A stretch of DNA of 64,000 nt from Exiguobacterium aestuarii (GTDB lineage Bacteria > Bacillota > Bacilli > Exiguobacteriales > Exiguobacteriaceae). The DNA is taken from contig NZ_JAIVAC010000001.1 of the NCBI RefSeq assembly GCF_020171655.1, positions 930,001 to 994,000 of the forward strand, given 5' to 3'. A program made the position numbers and the translations under genes. The stretch's first letter is position 1. Every line of letters begins with the position of its first letter. The notes beneath the pieces were generated by a model, which had not been told where the DNA came from, searched no databases, and was given only the letters and a program-made list of their open reading frames with translations. Positions 17,275 through 26,520 of this stretch are shown here, piece by piece.

Positions 17275-18573
17275 TTACAAATGTGCTTGTTGATTTTGGT
17301 CGTTAAATTCGACCAGTCCTTTATCGTGTAATTGGCTCAACGCCAACATAAGCGCGACTTTCACATGAGCATACGTCAGACCACCTTGAACATATGCTGT
17401 GTATGGTGCCCGGAGTGGTCCATCCGCTGACAGCTCGATTGATGAACCTTGGATGAACGTCCCTGCTGCCATGATGACATCATCCTCATATCCAGGCATA
17501 TAGGCCGGAACGGGTAACGCATGAGCGTTTACCGGTGATGCCATTTGGATGCTTTGACAAAACGCAATCATCTTCTCACGGTCGCGGAACGTCACTGACT
17601 GAATCAAGTCCGTTCTTGGAGTCGAATAATGTGGGTCAGTCTCAAATCCAATCAACGATAAAAGGCTTGCCGTCAAGTGTGCCCCTTTCAATGCCTGTGC
17701 GACAGTATGAGGAGCCATATAAAAGCCCTGATACATTTCTTGAAGCGAATAGAGTGATGGTCCGGCTTCACTCCCGATACCTGGAGTCGTCATCCGGAAC
17801 GAACAACGTTCAATCAGTTCTTTCGTCCCTGCGATATACCCTCCCGTCTTCGCCAACCCGCCTCCTGGGTTCTTAATCAAGGAACCCGCCATCAAGTCGG
17901 CTCCGACGTGCGTCGGTTCAATTGTCTCGACAAATTCACCGTAGCAATTGTCCACGAACACATACACATGCGGATGCGCCGCTTTGATGCGTTCAATGGC
18001 GATCTTGATTTCTTCGACTGGAATGCTGCGACGATTCGCATATCCTTTCGAGCGCTGAATCCCGACGAGTTTCGTCTCCGGACGAATCCGTTCGATGACG
18101 CGGTCGATGTCGATTTCACGTTCTTCCTTTAATTCGACAGTATCATAGTGGACACCAAGCTCTTTTAATGAGCCGCGACCGTCCCCACGGATGCCGACGA
18201 TTTCCTCGAGCGTGTCATATGGCTTCCCTGTGATATACAGCAATTCGTCACCTGGTAGAAGGACACCGAACAAGGCAATCCCGATCGCATGCGTACCCGA
18301 GATGATTTGCGGTCGGCATAATGCAAGCTCTGCTCCGAACACGTCTGCATAAATCGACTCGAGCGTGTCACGACCGAGATCATCATATCCATACCCCGTC
18401 GTCGGATTAAAATGGAAATCCGATACTTTGTGCTTTTTAAACGATTCGAGAACACGATACTGGTTGAACTCAGCCGTCTCTTCAATCTTCTCAAAAAATG
18501 GTTTCACTCGTGCCTCGGCCATTTTCACAAACGGCGCGAGTGCATCATAATGTTCAATCTTTTCTTGCCACAT
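17275..18573 (-). CDS. ynbB: PLP-dependent methionine gamma-lyase-like protein (YnbB, aluminium-resistance family)
   Basis: 432 residues, Cys/Met-metabolism fold. The PLP lysine is in SLIKNPGGGLAKTGGYIAG; other marks are SGTHAIGIALFGVLLPGDELLYITGKPYDTLEE and VFVDNCYGEFVE. The family was called aluminium resistance protein from an early plasmid clone; the physiological substrate is not known. ATG at 18573 follows GAGGTG. Located 2 bases after hflX and upstream of glnR, exactly as in B. subtilis; operon with hflX. Confidence 0.9.
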   Translation of the reverse strand: MWQEKIEHYDALAPFVKMAEARVKPFFEKIEETAEFNQYRVLESFKKHKVSDFHFNPTTGYGYDDLGRDTLESIYADVFGAELALCRPQIISGTHAIGIALFGVLLPGDELLYITGKPYDTLEEIVGIRGDGRGSLKELGVHYDTVELKEEREIDIDRVIERIRPETKLVGIQRSKGYANRRSIPVEEIKIAIERIKAAHPHVYVFVDNCYGEFVETIEPTHVGADLMAGSLIKNPGGGLAKTGGYIAGTKELIERCSFRMTTPGIGSEAGPSLYSLQEMYQGFYMAPHTVAQALKGAHLTASLLSLIGFETDPHYSTPRTDLIQSVTFRDREKMIAFCQSIQMASPVNAHALPVPAYMPGYEDDVIMAAGTFIQGSSIELSADGPLRAPYTAYVQGGLTYAHVKVALMLALSQLHDKGLVEFNDQNQQAHL

Positions 18574-18575
18574 AC

Positions 18576-19823
18576 TTACACCTCAAATTGTTTTAGCGTC
18601 GCATATAGACGCGTGTCTTCTCTCATATAGCCTACCAACTCGACAGAACCGTCATCCAAGAAGTTTTCTTCAAGACGGTACATCGCTTCTTTGGCTGGGT
18701 GGTAATGTTCAAAAGCCGTCACCGGTAAGACGACGTGGACTTTTGTTAAAATGTCCGAGATTTTATTTTCGAGTGCACCAATCAACTGTTCGATGTCTTC
18801 TGAAGCGATCGCAGAGATCAACAGCGGTCCACCGACGAAGTCTTCTGTGAGCCGGTCTTTCTTATTATATACCTCGAGTTGTGGGACCTCACTCGCACCG
18901 AGTTCTTCCAATACCGCATTCGTCGTATCGATTTGGTTCAAATAGTGTGGGTTCGATGCATCGATGACGTGGAGGATCAAATCAGCACCGACCACTTCTT
19001 CCAAAGTCGAACGGAAAGCGGCAACGAGTTTCGTCGGTAAATCACGAATAAATCCGACCGTATCGGTAATCAACACTTTTCCACCGCGTGGAAGTTCGAG
19101 TTCACGCGTCAACGGGTCAAGTGTTGCGAACAACTCATCCTGTTCATACGTATCTGCATCCGTCAATCGATTAAAGATTGTCGACTTCCCAGCATTCGTA
19201 TACCCGACGAGCGCGACCTGGAAGACTCGATTTTCTTTCCGACGTTCCCGGTAGCGATCTCGGTGTGCGACCGTTCCTTCGAGTTGTTTAGTAATCTCAT
19301 CGATGCGACGCTTGATGTGGCGACGGTCCGACTCAAGTTTTGTCTCACCCGGTCCACGAGTCCCGATTCCACCACCGAGTCGCGAGAGCTGTGTCCCTTG
19401 TCCGATGAGACGTGGTAGTAAATAGTTCATCTGCGCAAGTTCGACCTGCAATTTCCCTTCGCGCGATTGCGCACGGCTCGCAAAGATGTCTAAGATGAGC
19501 TGCGTACGGTCAATCAGCTTCATCTCATCCGGGTCGTTCAAGGCGATGCGAATGTTCTTCGACTGCGCCGGTGTCAACTCGGCGTTGAAGATTAACAAAT
19601 CCGGCTCGAACTGTTCGACGAGCATCGCGAGCTCCTCAATTTTCCCTTTCCCGATAAAGGTACGACGGTCGACTTGTTGACGTTTCTGGTCGAGTCGTGC
19701 GACGACTTCACCTTGCGCCGTGTCCACGAGTTCGACGAGCTCGCCCATCGACTGTTCATATGTCCAATCATCGACATCCGGTAACTGACAGCCGACGATG
19801 ACAACTTTTTCACGTTCTATCAT
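18576..19823 (-). CDS. hflX: GTPase HflX
   Basis: 415 residues. N-terminal HflX domain (RTFIGKGKIEELAMLVEQ, FNAELTPAQSKN, DRTQLILDIFASRAQSREGKLQVELAQ), the glycine-rich GQGTQLSRLGGGIGTRGPGETKLE, then a TRAFAC GTPase domain with G1 GYTNAGKS and G3 DTVGFI. It splits stalled or heat-damaged 70S ribosomes. ATG at 19823 has GAGGGATT upstream and gives MIEREKVVIVGCQLP, the family N-terminus; longer frames from 19850 add unconserved residues. First gene of the hflX-ynbB unit. Confidence 0.93.
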   Translation of the reverse strand: MIEREKVVIVGCQLPDVDDWTYEQSMGELVELVDTAQGEVVARLDQKRQQVDRRTFIGKGKIEELAMLVEQFEPDLLIFNAELTPAQSKNIRIALNDPDEMKLIDRTQLILDIFASRAQSREGKLQVELAQMNYLLPRLIGQGTQLSRLGGGIGTRGPGETKLESDRRHIKRRIDEITKQLEGTVAHRDRYRERRKENRVFQVALVGYTNAGKSTIFNRLTDADTYEQDELFATLDPLTRELELPRGGKVLITDTVGFIRDLPTKLVAAFRSTLEEVVGADLILHVIDASNPHYLNQIDTTNAVLEELGASEVPQLEVYNKKDRLTEDFVGGPLLISAIASEDIEQLIGALENKISDILTKVHVVLPVTAFEHYHPAKEAMYRLEENFLDDGSVELVGYMREDTRLYATLKQFEV

Positions 19824-19924
19824 GTAATCCCTCATTCCATAAAGTCTCACCTTTCATCTTACCACGAATCAACGTATAGAGAACGTCCGTTTGTGGTAGG
19901 ATAAAAGAAGAAGGAGGCTCGACC

Positions 19925-20929
19925 ATGACGAAACGTAGAAAAGACTATCCGCTCCCGGAATTTATCGAAACATACTTGTATCATCTCGGAGCAAGCGGCC
20001 GTCAACCCTCGACGCTAAAACGATATCGCTACGACTTGATTGACGTGCATAAATACTTTCACGACCACAATGTCGAACTGAACGAACCGACGGACTGGTT
20101 AGACGTCCCCATCGAATCGTGGAAGACGTTTGTGAATGACTTTTTAATCGAAGAGAAGCACTATCAACAGGCGACCGTCGCTCGAATCGTCACGGTCATT
20201 AATAGCCTGACCCACTTTTTAAATCCGCTTCGGAAGAAGATGCTTGCCTACTCGCAGCCGGCACATACGTTATCCATCGACCAAATCGCACTCGAGTCTG
20301 AATTCAATCGTCTTGTTCATACGATTCGTTCGACGAGGGGCTTGAGCGAGAATCAGTTGCAAGCCCATCCTTATCTTGTCAATCGGAACGAACTGATTGT
20401 GACGCTCTTCTATAAATACGGCTTGCGCGTCCATCACATCATTCGTTTGCGTATGAGCGACCTGCATCTGGCTGATCACACCTTTGACGTGTATGACCGT
20501 CTCGGGAACCAGTTCACGTTGAAGCTCTCGCAAGAAGACCAATCGTTACTCATGAACTACCTAGCTGACATCCCGACACCGGTGCGACCACGCTGGTACT
20601 CGGAAGATCCAGTCTTCGTCTCATTTGATTTCGCGCGAATGACGTTCCGCTGGGTGTATGCGAAGAATCAACCTAAGCAATTGACGATCGTCATGATCAC
20701 GAAGATGATGCGACAGCTAAATGAACGGAGCGGACTCGCACGATCGGTCACCCCGTCAATGCTTCGAAACGCCCATGTGTTAAAGACATATGCGAGCGAT
20801 ATGACACCATCCGAACGGATGAACCTTACCTGTATGCATAAGGAATCTTCACTCCGCCGGTATGAACAGGCGTATCAAGAGTTCGGAACTGAATTGTTCG
20901 AGTCAGACGAAAGACCCGCCCTCTCGTGA
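19925..20929 (+). CDS. Divergent tyrosine recombinase/integrase-like protein
   Basis: 334 residues. N-terminal SAM-like core-binding domain (FIETYLYHLGASGRQPSTLKRYRYDLIDVHKYF) and C-terminal catalytic-like domain. Box I Arg is kept (FYKYGLRVHHIIRLR); the HxxR motif reads PSMLRNAH, so Ser replaces His while Arg remains; a downstream His (CMHKESSLRRY) and the final Tyr are present. It is neither the XerD at 58648 nor recognisably XerC/CodV. No att sites, phage or transposon genes flank it. It could be a domesticated recombinase or an inactive DNA-binding derivative. RBS AAGGAGG; ends in a terminator overlapping its stop. Confidence 0.75.
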   Translation: MTKRRKDYPLPEFIETYLYHLGASGRQPSTLKRYRYDLIDVHKYFHDHNVELNEPTDWLDVPIESWKTFVNDFLIEEKHYQQATVARIVTVINSLTHFLNPLRKKMLAYSQPAHTLSIDQIALESEFNRLVHTIRSTRGLSENQLQAHPYLVNRNELIVTLFYKYGLRVHHIIRLRMSDLHLADHTFDVYDRLGNQFTLKLSQEDQSLLMNYLADIPTPVRPRWYSEDPVFVSFDFARMTFRWVYAKNQPKQLTIVMITKMMRQLNERSGLARSVTPSMLRNAHVLKTYASDMTPSERMNLTCMHKESSLRRYEQAYQEFGTELFESDERPALS

Positions 20930-20945
20930 AGGGCGGGTCTTGTTT
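20911..20945 (+). terminator. Terminator overlapping the recombinase stop codon
   Basis: Twelve-base stem AAGACCCGCCCT / AGGGCGGGTCTT; the TGA stop at 20927-20929 is in the loop. Tail TGTTTTG. Confidence 0.85.
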
Positions 20946-21020
20946 TGTTCGTTTTTAAGTGTTATCGAAATATGGCATGTACGACATTTATAACTAAATA
21001 ATGATTAAGCCGATTATAAT

Positions 21021-22664
21021 TTATTCGGCTTCAATTGCATGCTGAAATAGTCTTTCCCTTTCTTCGTCAATTTGACGAGTATCGATTCTTGAAAATAATG
21101 CACCATCATATTGAAGAATCGAAGCTTTCACTTGTAATACCCCCCACCCTTCCTTGTCTACCTCTATTGCATCACGTATTTTTTGACTCGAAAATGGTAA
21201 GAAAGGCCATAATACATTACCAAAATTGACGATTAAAAACGTACAGTCCGCTAATGTTTGTCTGCATTCCGCTGGATTTTCCTTTATCGTTTTCCATGGT
21301 TGCGTTTGATCGAAATATTTGTTCGAAAATCGAATCGCTTCAAAAATCAATTCCAATGCTTGTTTAAAATTCGTATCTTCGATTAACTGACCTACTTCTG
21401 CGTACAAGTTGCTTATCCGTTCTTCAATCTCACTTGAAATATTTTCGTTCGGAATGTGATTATCAAAAGATTTCTCGATAAATTTTAATGTTCGATTCAC
21501 GAAGTTCCCATAGGCCCCTAAGAGTTCTGCATTGTGGCTATAAATGAACTCCTTCCATGAAAAATCTGCATCCCGATTTTCAGGTGCATTAATCGTTAAG
21601 AAATAGCGAATAGAATCTGGATCATATCGTTCTAACATATCAGGAAGCCAAACCGCCCAATTTTTACTTGTTGAGAGCTTTCTTTTTTCTAGCGTCAGAT
21701 ATTCGTTAGATACGATATGGGTCGGGAGTGCTTTGCCTCCAAGAGCCTCTAAAATCGCTGGCCAGATGATGGAATGAAACGGGATATTATCTTTTCCATG
21801 AACGTAATAAGCTCGAGTTGTATTGGACCAAAAAGTAGCCTCATCAGCTTCTGCTGATTGCGCCCACAATCGGCTTGCAGAGTAATATCCTGAAACCGCC
21901 TCAATCCATACATACACCTTTTTCTCTTCATATCCTTGAATTGGAATGTTCACACCAACAGATAGATCACGTGATACCGCACGGTCGTGAAGACCTTCTT
22001 GTAAGTAACGCTTCGTCAAAGAAAGCGCGTTCTCCCTCCATAACGATTGACGGTCCGCATTTTCCGTATAATTTTCAAGAAATTTTTGAAACGAGCTCAA
22101 CGAGAAATAAAAATGTTCAGTAAAACGTGTGGACGGTTTGTGCATACAGTGCTTACATCGAGGTTCCAATAAATCTAATGGTTCCAAAATTGTTGAGCAG
22201 TGATCACATTGATCACCACGAGAGGGACCATGACAAACCGGACATGTACCTTCAACATAGCGATCTGGTAAGAATTGCATACATGTTTCACAATAGGCTT
22301 GTTCCACTTCTTTTTTATAAATAAAACCTTTTGAGTAGAGTTCAGTAAATATGTGTTGTACCACCTCATGATGCTGGGGATGATCGGTACGCGCATACAC
22401 ATCATAAGAGAAACCTAGGGAAGAATAACACGCTACGAATTCTTCATGGTATCGGTCGGCAATTTCAGTAACCGATACACCTTCTTGTTTAGCACGTACA
22501 GTGATTGGTGTTCCGTTACAATCACTTCCTGAAACATATAGAACGTCTTCCCCCTTACTACGATAATATCTTGCTAGGATATCACCTGAAAGTAGGCTAG
22601 AAATATGCCCTAAATGCAATGAACCATTTGCGTAAACCCAAGCACCACCAATAAATATACTCAT
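21021..22664 (-). CDS. metG: Methionyl-tRNA synthetase, MetG type with four zinc knuckles, no C-terminal tRNA-binding domain
   Basis: 547 residues. Class I signatures: HLGH in [13 protein letters not shown] (HIGH), and KLSTSK (KMSKS). The connective domain has four CxxC pairs (CETC, CPVC, CDHC, CKHC), the two-zinc form, unlike the usual Bacillus MetS; the EMAP-type C-terminal domain is missing. Start ATG at 22664 follows GAGAGG; the longer frame extends into the T-box terminator region. Expression is controlled by a T-box leader. It is probably an additional, horizontally acquired synthetase, perhaps giving resistance to MetRS inhibitors as described for MetRS2 of other Firmicutes; that is inference. 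Confidence 0.92.
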   Translation of the reverse strand: MSIFIGGAWVYANGSLHLGHISSLLSGDILARYYRSKGEDVLYVSGSDCNGTPITVRAKQEGVSVTEIADRYHEEFVACYSSLGFSYDVYARTDHPQHHEVVQHIFTELYSKGFIYKKEVEQAYCETCMQFLPDRYVEGTCPVCHGPSRGDQCDHCSTILEPLDLLEPRCKHCMHKPSTRFTEHFYFSLSSFQKFLENYTENADRQSLWRENALSLTKRYLQEGLHDRAVSRDLSVGVNIPIQGYEEKKVYVWIEAVSGYYSASRLWAQSAEADEATFWSNTTRAYYVHGKDNIPFHSIIWPAILEALGGKALPTHIVSNEYLTLEKRKLSTSKNWAVWLPDMLERYDPDSIRYFLTINAPENRDADFSWKEFIYSHNAELLGAYGNFVNRTLKFIEKSFDNHIPNENISSEIEERISNLYAEVGQLIEDTNFKQALELIFEAIRFSNKYFDQTQPWKTIKENPAECRQTLADCTFLIVNFGNVLWPFLPFSSQKIRDAIEVDKEGWGVLQVKASILQYDGALFSRIDTRQIDEERERLFQHAIEAE

Positions 22665-22691
22665 TCTTAAATCCTCTCCCATCCTTAAAAT

Positions 22692-23006
22692 TGAAAAAAC
22701 CTCGCCCTTAACTGTCAATAACAACAGTTAAGGGCGAGGTTTGAATTCTCGCGGTACCACCTTAATTCGCAATCTGATTCACATCAGATGCCTCTACAAG
22801 TACTGTGTATTATGCTATACACGAATACCGTGACATGGATAACGGATGCCAAATCCCGTCGCCTCCTACTTGTGAATCCACACGTTCAGGACGAAGCTCA
22901 GAGACCATTTTCAATCGAGTGTCTTTTACCTTTTCTCAGCTTACAAGGTTCTCTGTATAAAAACGAACTCGATTTACTTTTCTCTTCAACGCATTTTCAT
23001 ATAGTT
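22692..23006 (-). ncRNA. T-box riboswitch leader of the methionyl-tRNA synthetase gene
   Basis: The T-box core AAGGTGGTACCGCG is at about 22749-22762, followed by a strong terminator (CCTCGCCCTTAACTG paired with CAGTTAAGGGCGAGG, then T6, ending near 22693). Upstream, AATCGAGT/ACTCGATT and outer pairs form Stem I; the 3' side of the specifier loop reads TTGAAAATGGTC, which contains ATG at 22906-22908. Uncharged initiator or elongator tRNA-Met should pair with ATG and stabilise the antiterminator. This explains the 385-base gap between coding regions. Confidence 0.93.
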
Positions 23007-23012
23007 ATACGT

Positions 23013-23042
23013 ATCTTAGTCTTACCAGTTATCAGTAGTCAA
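23013..23042 (-). promoter_or_regulatory. Promoter of the T-box/metG unit
   Basis: Minus strand TTGACT and TAAGAT with an 18-base spacer; transcription would begin near 23006. It starts 8 bases after the phosphatase stop, with no terminator between. Confidence 0.7.
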
Positions 23043-23049
23043 TATATTT

Positions 23050-23610
23050 CTAACCTTGAGGTTTATATAACTTATCGACACTCATCAAAGTGTCGTCTTC
23101 AAAAGACACCTTGTAGATATCTGGCATGTCGAGCTCTTTCCAAAATTCATATCCATATCGCTCGTCAAAATAATTCAACATGAGAACCATAATATTTCCG
23201 TGTGTGCCGAGCACCACTTTTTTCCCTCCGTACTCACGGAAAAGTGATTTAAGAGCATTTACTCCTCTGGATTGAGCCTCAACATTAGACTCTCCACCCT
23301 CCCATGCGAACCTCGGATTCTGCCAAACGGCCTCCATCGCGCTTGTAAAGTCTTTAGCTGGTGCTGAAGTCAACGCTCGTTCTTTCAAATCATCGATTAC
23401 TTTAATTTCCTGCTCAAGATAATCTGCAATGCCTTGTACGGTTTGAATGGCTCGTTTATATGGACTCGAAGTCACGATATCGACATTCTCACCAACTAGA
23501 AGGTCTGTAATTCCAGCAACATCATGCATCCCTCTCTCGGATAAAGGTCTGGTGAATTCGTCTGCCGTATAGGTTGAATGTGCATGTCTGACAAAGTATA
23601 TAGTTGTCAT
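23050..23610 (-). CDS. Histidine phosphatase family protein
   Basis: 186 residues. N-terminal FVRHAHS carries the RHG-type catalytic motif (Arg-His-Ala), the second His is in VVLGTHGNIMVL, and SSPYKRAIQTVQGIA is typical of the phosphoglycerate mutase-like fold. Substrate unknown. ATG preceded by GAAGGGG. It is in a same-strand run with a GNAT enzyme upstream and the metG unit downstream, in an AT-rich accessory stretch; its Arg-His-Ala variant of RHG is seen in other small family members. Confidence 0.85.
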   Translation of the reverse strand: MTTIYFVRHAHSTYTADEFTRPLSERGMHDVAGITDLLVGENVDIVTSSPYKRAIQTVQGIADYLEQEIKVIDDLKERALTSAPAKDFTSAMEAVWQNPRFAWEGGESNVEAQSRGVNALKSLFREYGGKKVVLGTHGNIMVLMLNYFDERYGYEFWKELDMPDIYKVSFEDDTLMSVDKLYKPQG

Positions 23611-23642
23611 CCAATAGTCCCCTTCTAAAAAATATGTACTTG

Positions 23643-24236
23643 TTACATACGATTTTCAGCCTCAATATAATCTTTAGAATGATGATTTAGCTGTAAAAAT
23701 TCATTCTGCAGCAACCCATAAATAACATGATCAACGTAACGGTCATACAGCCATTCCGCATCTCGAATGATCCCTTCTTCTCTAAAGCCAAAACGTTCCG
23801 GGAGTGCACGACTTTTTACATTATCAGTCGCGACTCGAATCTCAATCTTATTTAATTTCAAATCTCGGAACCCGTACTCGATGATGGTCTCGAGCGCTTG
23901 ACTCATGATACCTTTCCCCTGAAACTCTTGTCCGAGCCAGTAACCAATTGTGCCGCATTGGATCCCACGATCGATTTCGTTAAATCCGATTGTCCCGGCA
24001 AGCACACCTTTATACATCACAGCGAATGATTTTGGGAATCCACCCGTCTCAATCAGTCCTTTGATTCGTCCTTCTATGTTCTTCTTCGAGTCTTCCACTG
24101 ACATGATATAATCAAGCCAACCAAGCCATTCTCGTAGATAAGGCTTCGATGCAATCGTCAATTTGAATAGTGCTTCTGCATCGCCTGTATTGAACATTCT
24201 CAATGTGATATCGTCATTTATTTTATATTCAAGCAT
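23643..24236 (-). CDS. GNAT N-acetyltransferase, RimJ/RimL type
   Basis: 197 residues. The acetyl-CoA-binding signature is in IGYWLGQEFQGKGIMSQALETIIEYGFRDL (Q/R-x-x-G-x-G/A form), and the RimL pattern LNKIEIRVATDNVKSRALPERFGFREEG follows; overall it resembles ribosomal-protein-serine acetyltransferases (YdaF-like). It acetylates an amine of a protein or small molecule; the substrate cannot be read. A Shine-Dalgarno AAGGATGAATCC lies just before ATG. Between the MDR gene (15 bases upstream) and the phosphatase (33 bases downstream), so likely one operon. Confidence 0.88.
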   Translation of the reverse strand: MLEYKINDDITLRMFNTGDAEALFKLTIASKPYLREWLGWLDYIMSVEDSKKNIEGRIKGLIETGGFPKSFAVMYKGVLAGTIGFNEIDRGIQCGTIGYWLGQEFQGKGIMSQALETIIEYGFRDLKLNKIEIRVATDNVKSRALPERFGFREEGIIRDAEWLYDRYVDHVIYGLLQNEFLQLNHHSKDYIEAENRM

Positions 24237-24251
24237 ATGGATTCATCCTTA

Positions 24252-25199
24252 TCATTCATATTTTATCAATTCGTCTTTATATGTCACTGCAATCTTAATT
24301 GGGTTGATGACATGTGTGCTTAGTCTTTCAAACGTAGCAATTAAGCTATATTGATCAATGTCCAACTCAAAAATCTCTTGTATGTATGAGGTTTGCCAAC
24401 TCGCTTCAAAATACCACTTGAAATGTTTTCTATAGTCCCAACCGTCACTTGATCCGACGATATGTAACTCTTTTTCATAGAATTGCGGTTGAAGCACCAG
24501 TTCTTCTTGATTACCGTCTGATAAGATACAGATAGACCCATTCGGCATTACTGCCTGTTGAAGGTTCATGAACCCTTCATTTCGAGCAGAACACTCCATG
24601 CCATAATGGTAGTGGCTGTCCTTCACCTCGTTCGGGGCGTATACCTGTTCAACTCCAAACCGATAAGCTAATTCTCTTCGATTCGAATCTGGCTCGATTG
24701 CATCAATCTTCTTCACACCATAATAATTTCTTAAGTAATATGTTGCGAGTAAACCCATCGTCCCCAATCCAGAAACAATGACCGAATCGGTAGAGGATGG
24801 TGCTAATTTTCTAACCCCTTTCGCTGCATCACATGACAAAATCGCTAGCAACGCCGTTTTATAATCCACTTCCGGTGGAACATAAAACGCTTGTTGTTCA
24901 GAGACAATCCCGTACCTTTGTTGTCCATAAAAAGCAATCACCCGGTCGCCAACATGGAGTGTCGTGACATCCTCACCCTTATCTACAACCCTTCCATAAC
25001 TCTCATATCCCACTTTACGAGGATATTCCGGATTCAAATCAGTCAAATCAGATTCTTCATATTGCGGAAGCTCTGCACCAATGCTAATGGCTGTAGCGAT
25101 GGTTTCAATCAAAACTTGATCCGCTTCAAGAGCAGGTACTCGTGATGTAACCCACCCCAACTCCTTCTTACCGACTAGTTTCAAAGCTTGTTGAATCAT
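24252..25199 (-). CDS. Medium-chain dehydrogenase/reductase family protein without zinc ligands
   Basis: 315 residues. N-terminal GroES-like domain (HVGDRVIAFYGQQRYGIVS) and Rossmann domain with VSGLGTMGLLATYYL. The catalytic-zinc positions of alcohol dehydrogenases are not apparent (GYESYGRVVDKG instead of a GHE motif), so it is a zinc-free MDR. It resembles bacteriochlorophyllide-type and 2-desacetyl reductase-like MDRs only in general layout; substrate unknown. RBS GGAGGGTGAA directly before ATG. First gene of a minus-strand run with GNAT and phosphatase. Confidence 0.8.
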   Translation of the reverse strand: MIQQALKLVGKKELGWVTSRVPALEADQVLIETIATAISIGAELPQYEESDLTDLNPEYPRKVGYESYGRVVDKGEDVTTLHVGDRVIAFYGQQRYGIVSEQQAFYVPPEVDYKTALLAILSCDAAKGVRKLAPSSTDSVIVSGLGTMGLLATYYLRNYYGVKKIDAIEPDSNRRELAYRFGVEQVYAPNEVKDSHYHYGMECSARNEGFMNLQQAVMPNGSICILSDGNQEELVLQPQFYEKELHIVGSSDGWDYRKHFKWYFEASWQTSYIQEIFELDIDQYSLIATFERLSTHVINPIKIAVTYKDELIKYE

Positions 25200-25239
25200 T
25201 TCACCCTCCTAATATTGACAATCGCGACCATACGACAAG

Positions 25240-25268
25240 TTTACAGAATTAATCAAATTTTGTATAAT
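25240..25268 (+). promoter_or_regulatory. Strong promoter of the MFS gene
   Basis: TTTACA and TATAAT (perfect -10) with a 17-base spacer. Predicted start near 25275, giving an 80-base leader that contains a short ORF. Confidence 0.8.
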
Positions 25269-25299
25269 TATTTTTATATCATTTTATGAAGAGGTGTAA

Positions 25300-25335
25300 A
25301 TGTGTAAAAACGATTCGTCCACCCTACCTAATTGA
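25300..25335 (+). CDS. Putative 11-residue leader peptide upstream of the MFS gene
   Basis: ATG at 25300 with GAGGTG 4-5 bases upstream encodes MCKNDSSTLPN and stops 22 bases before the MFS start. Its codons TCC ACC (25318-25323) can pair imperfectly with the GGAGGA of the MFS ribosome site. Such an arrangement (promoter, short translated leader, drug transporter) recalls translational attenuation of resistance genes. The peptide has no close match that I recall, so regulation is a hypothesis. Confidence 0.45.
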   Translation: MCKNDSSTLPN

Positions 25336-25357
25336 ATAGATTCGGAGGAGATTTGTG

Positions 25358-26515
25358 ATGAAATCGTTTTATACACTGCTCGTTAGCCAATGGCTCGCCA
25401 ATATTGGCGATGTCCTATACATCGTCGCGCTCATTGCCTCGTTGTATCAACAAACCGGTTCCGCTCTCATGGCGGCCAGCTTCCCGATTGCCGTGACTGC
25501 CGGTATGACACTCAGCGGACTCTTTTTCGCCCGTATCCTCAGCCGCTACTCGCTAGGGAAAACGCTCGTCCTGTCACAACTGATGAAGACGGTCACCCTT
25601 GTTCTCGTTCTCTTCACGGATTCGATTCTAGTTCTCGGTCTTGTCGTGTTGATCGCTTTCCTCGATGGGTTCGCACGTCCCATCCAAGCATCATTCATCC
25701 CAAGATTGACGACGAATCGTCAACAAGCGAACAGCCTCGTGCAAGGGTCCAATCAGTTCATCCAACTCGCGATGTGGCCACTCGGGACGATGCTCGTCTC
25801 TCTCACGTCGAGCACCATTGCGTTAATCGTTTCCCTCGTCCTCTTCGTTCTTTCCACGATTGTGACAATTTACTTCGATCAATCGCTTGCGGAAGACGTC
25901 GTCGATGATGTAACGGATGACTCGATTACCTTACGCGCCAGTCTTACTTATGTAAGAACGTCACCATTCGCCCGTCGTGTGACATGGTTTGTGACGTATG
26001 AATCATTTGTCAGCACGCTCTGGATTTCGGCATTACTTCTCGTCTATCTCGAACGACATCTACAAGTCGATACGGGCTGGTGGGGGACGCTCAACGCAGC
26101 ATTTTTGATCAGTATGATTGCGGTGAGTGCCTATCTTTATCGGTCTCGACGAGCGCCATCGTTACCGTTGACCGCTATCTTATCCATTGTGGCCGCCATT
26201 TTGTTCGGCATGACTGCACATCTCGCGTTTGCAATTTTGGCGTTAGTGATTCAAGGCGCAGCTACACAAATCCGCATCATCCAGACGAACACGGTCATTC
26301 AAGAAGAGATCCCGACTACACAGCTTCCTTATGTATATAGTGTGCAACAAACGGGATACGCCCTTGCATTCAGTGTGGGGAGTTTACTGTTCGGACTTCT
26401 TGCGGACGGACTACCGATTGATTCGGTTTACCTTCTCGGAGCATTCTTGACACTTCCGTTGATATGGATCGGGCGATTAACAGAACAGTCCATCTTGACC
26501 GTATCATCTGTATAA
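25358..26515 (+). CDS. MFS transporter (drug-efflux-like, DHA3 type)
   Basis: 385 residues, about 12 membrane segments. N-terminus SQWLANIGDVLYIVALIASLYQQTGSALMAA and DGFARPIQASFIPRLTTNRQQANSLVQGSNQ match the macrolide-efflux-like MFS group (MefA/MDR relatives), which export drugs by proton antiport. ATG at 25358 with GGAGGAG 7 bases upstream; GTG at 25355 is possible but closer. Divergent from the MDR-GNAT-phosphatase run. Monocistronic with a consensus promoter, a leader ORF and a terminator. Substrate unknown. Confidence 0.85.
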   Translation: MKSFYTLLVSQWLANIGDVLYIVALIASLYQQTGSALMAASFPIAVTAGMTLSGLFFARILSRYSLGKTLVLSQLMKTVTLVLVLFTDSILVLGLVVLIAFLDGFARPIQASFIPRLTTNRQQANSLVQGSNQFIQLAMWPLGTMLVSLTSSTIALIVSLVLFVLSTIVTIYFDQSLAEDVVDDVTDDSITLRASLTYVRTSPFARRVTWFVTYESFVSTLWISALLLVYLERHLQVDTGWWGTLNAAFLISMIAVSAYLYRSRRAPSLPLTAILSIVAAILFGMTAHLAFAILALVIQGAATQIRIIQTNTVIQEEIPTTQLPYVYSVQQTGYALAFSVGSLLFGLLADGLPIDSVYLLGAFLTLPLIWIGRLTEQSILTVSSV

Positions 26516-26520
26516 GTAAC

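Noticed and set aside
22788-23183. 131-codon plus-strand frame across the T-box leader
   Set aside because: It is the antisense of the structured leader and the phosphatase 3' end, without a ribosome site.
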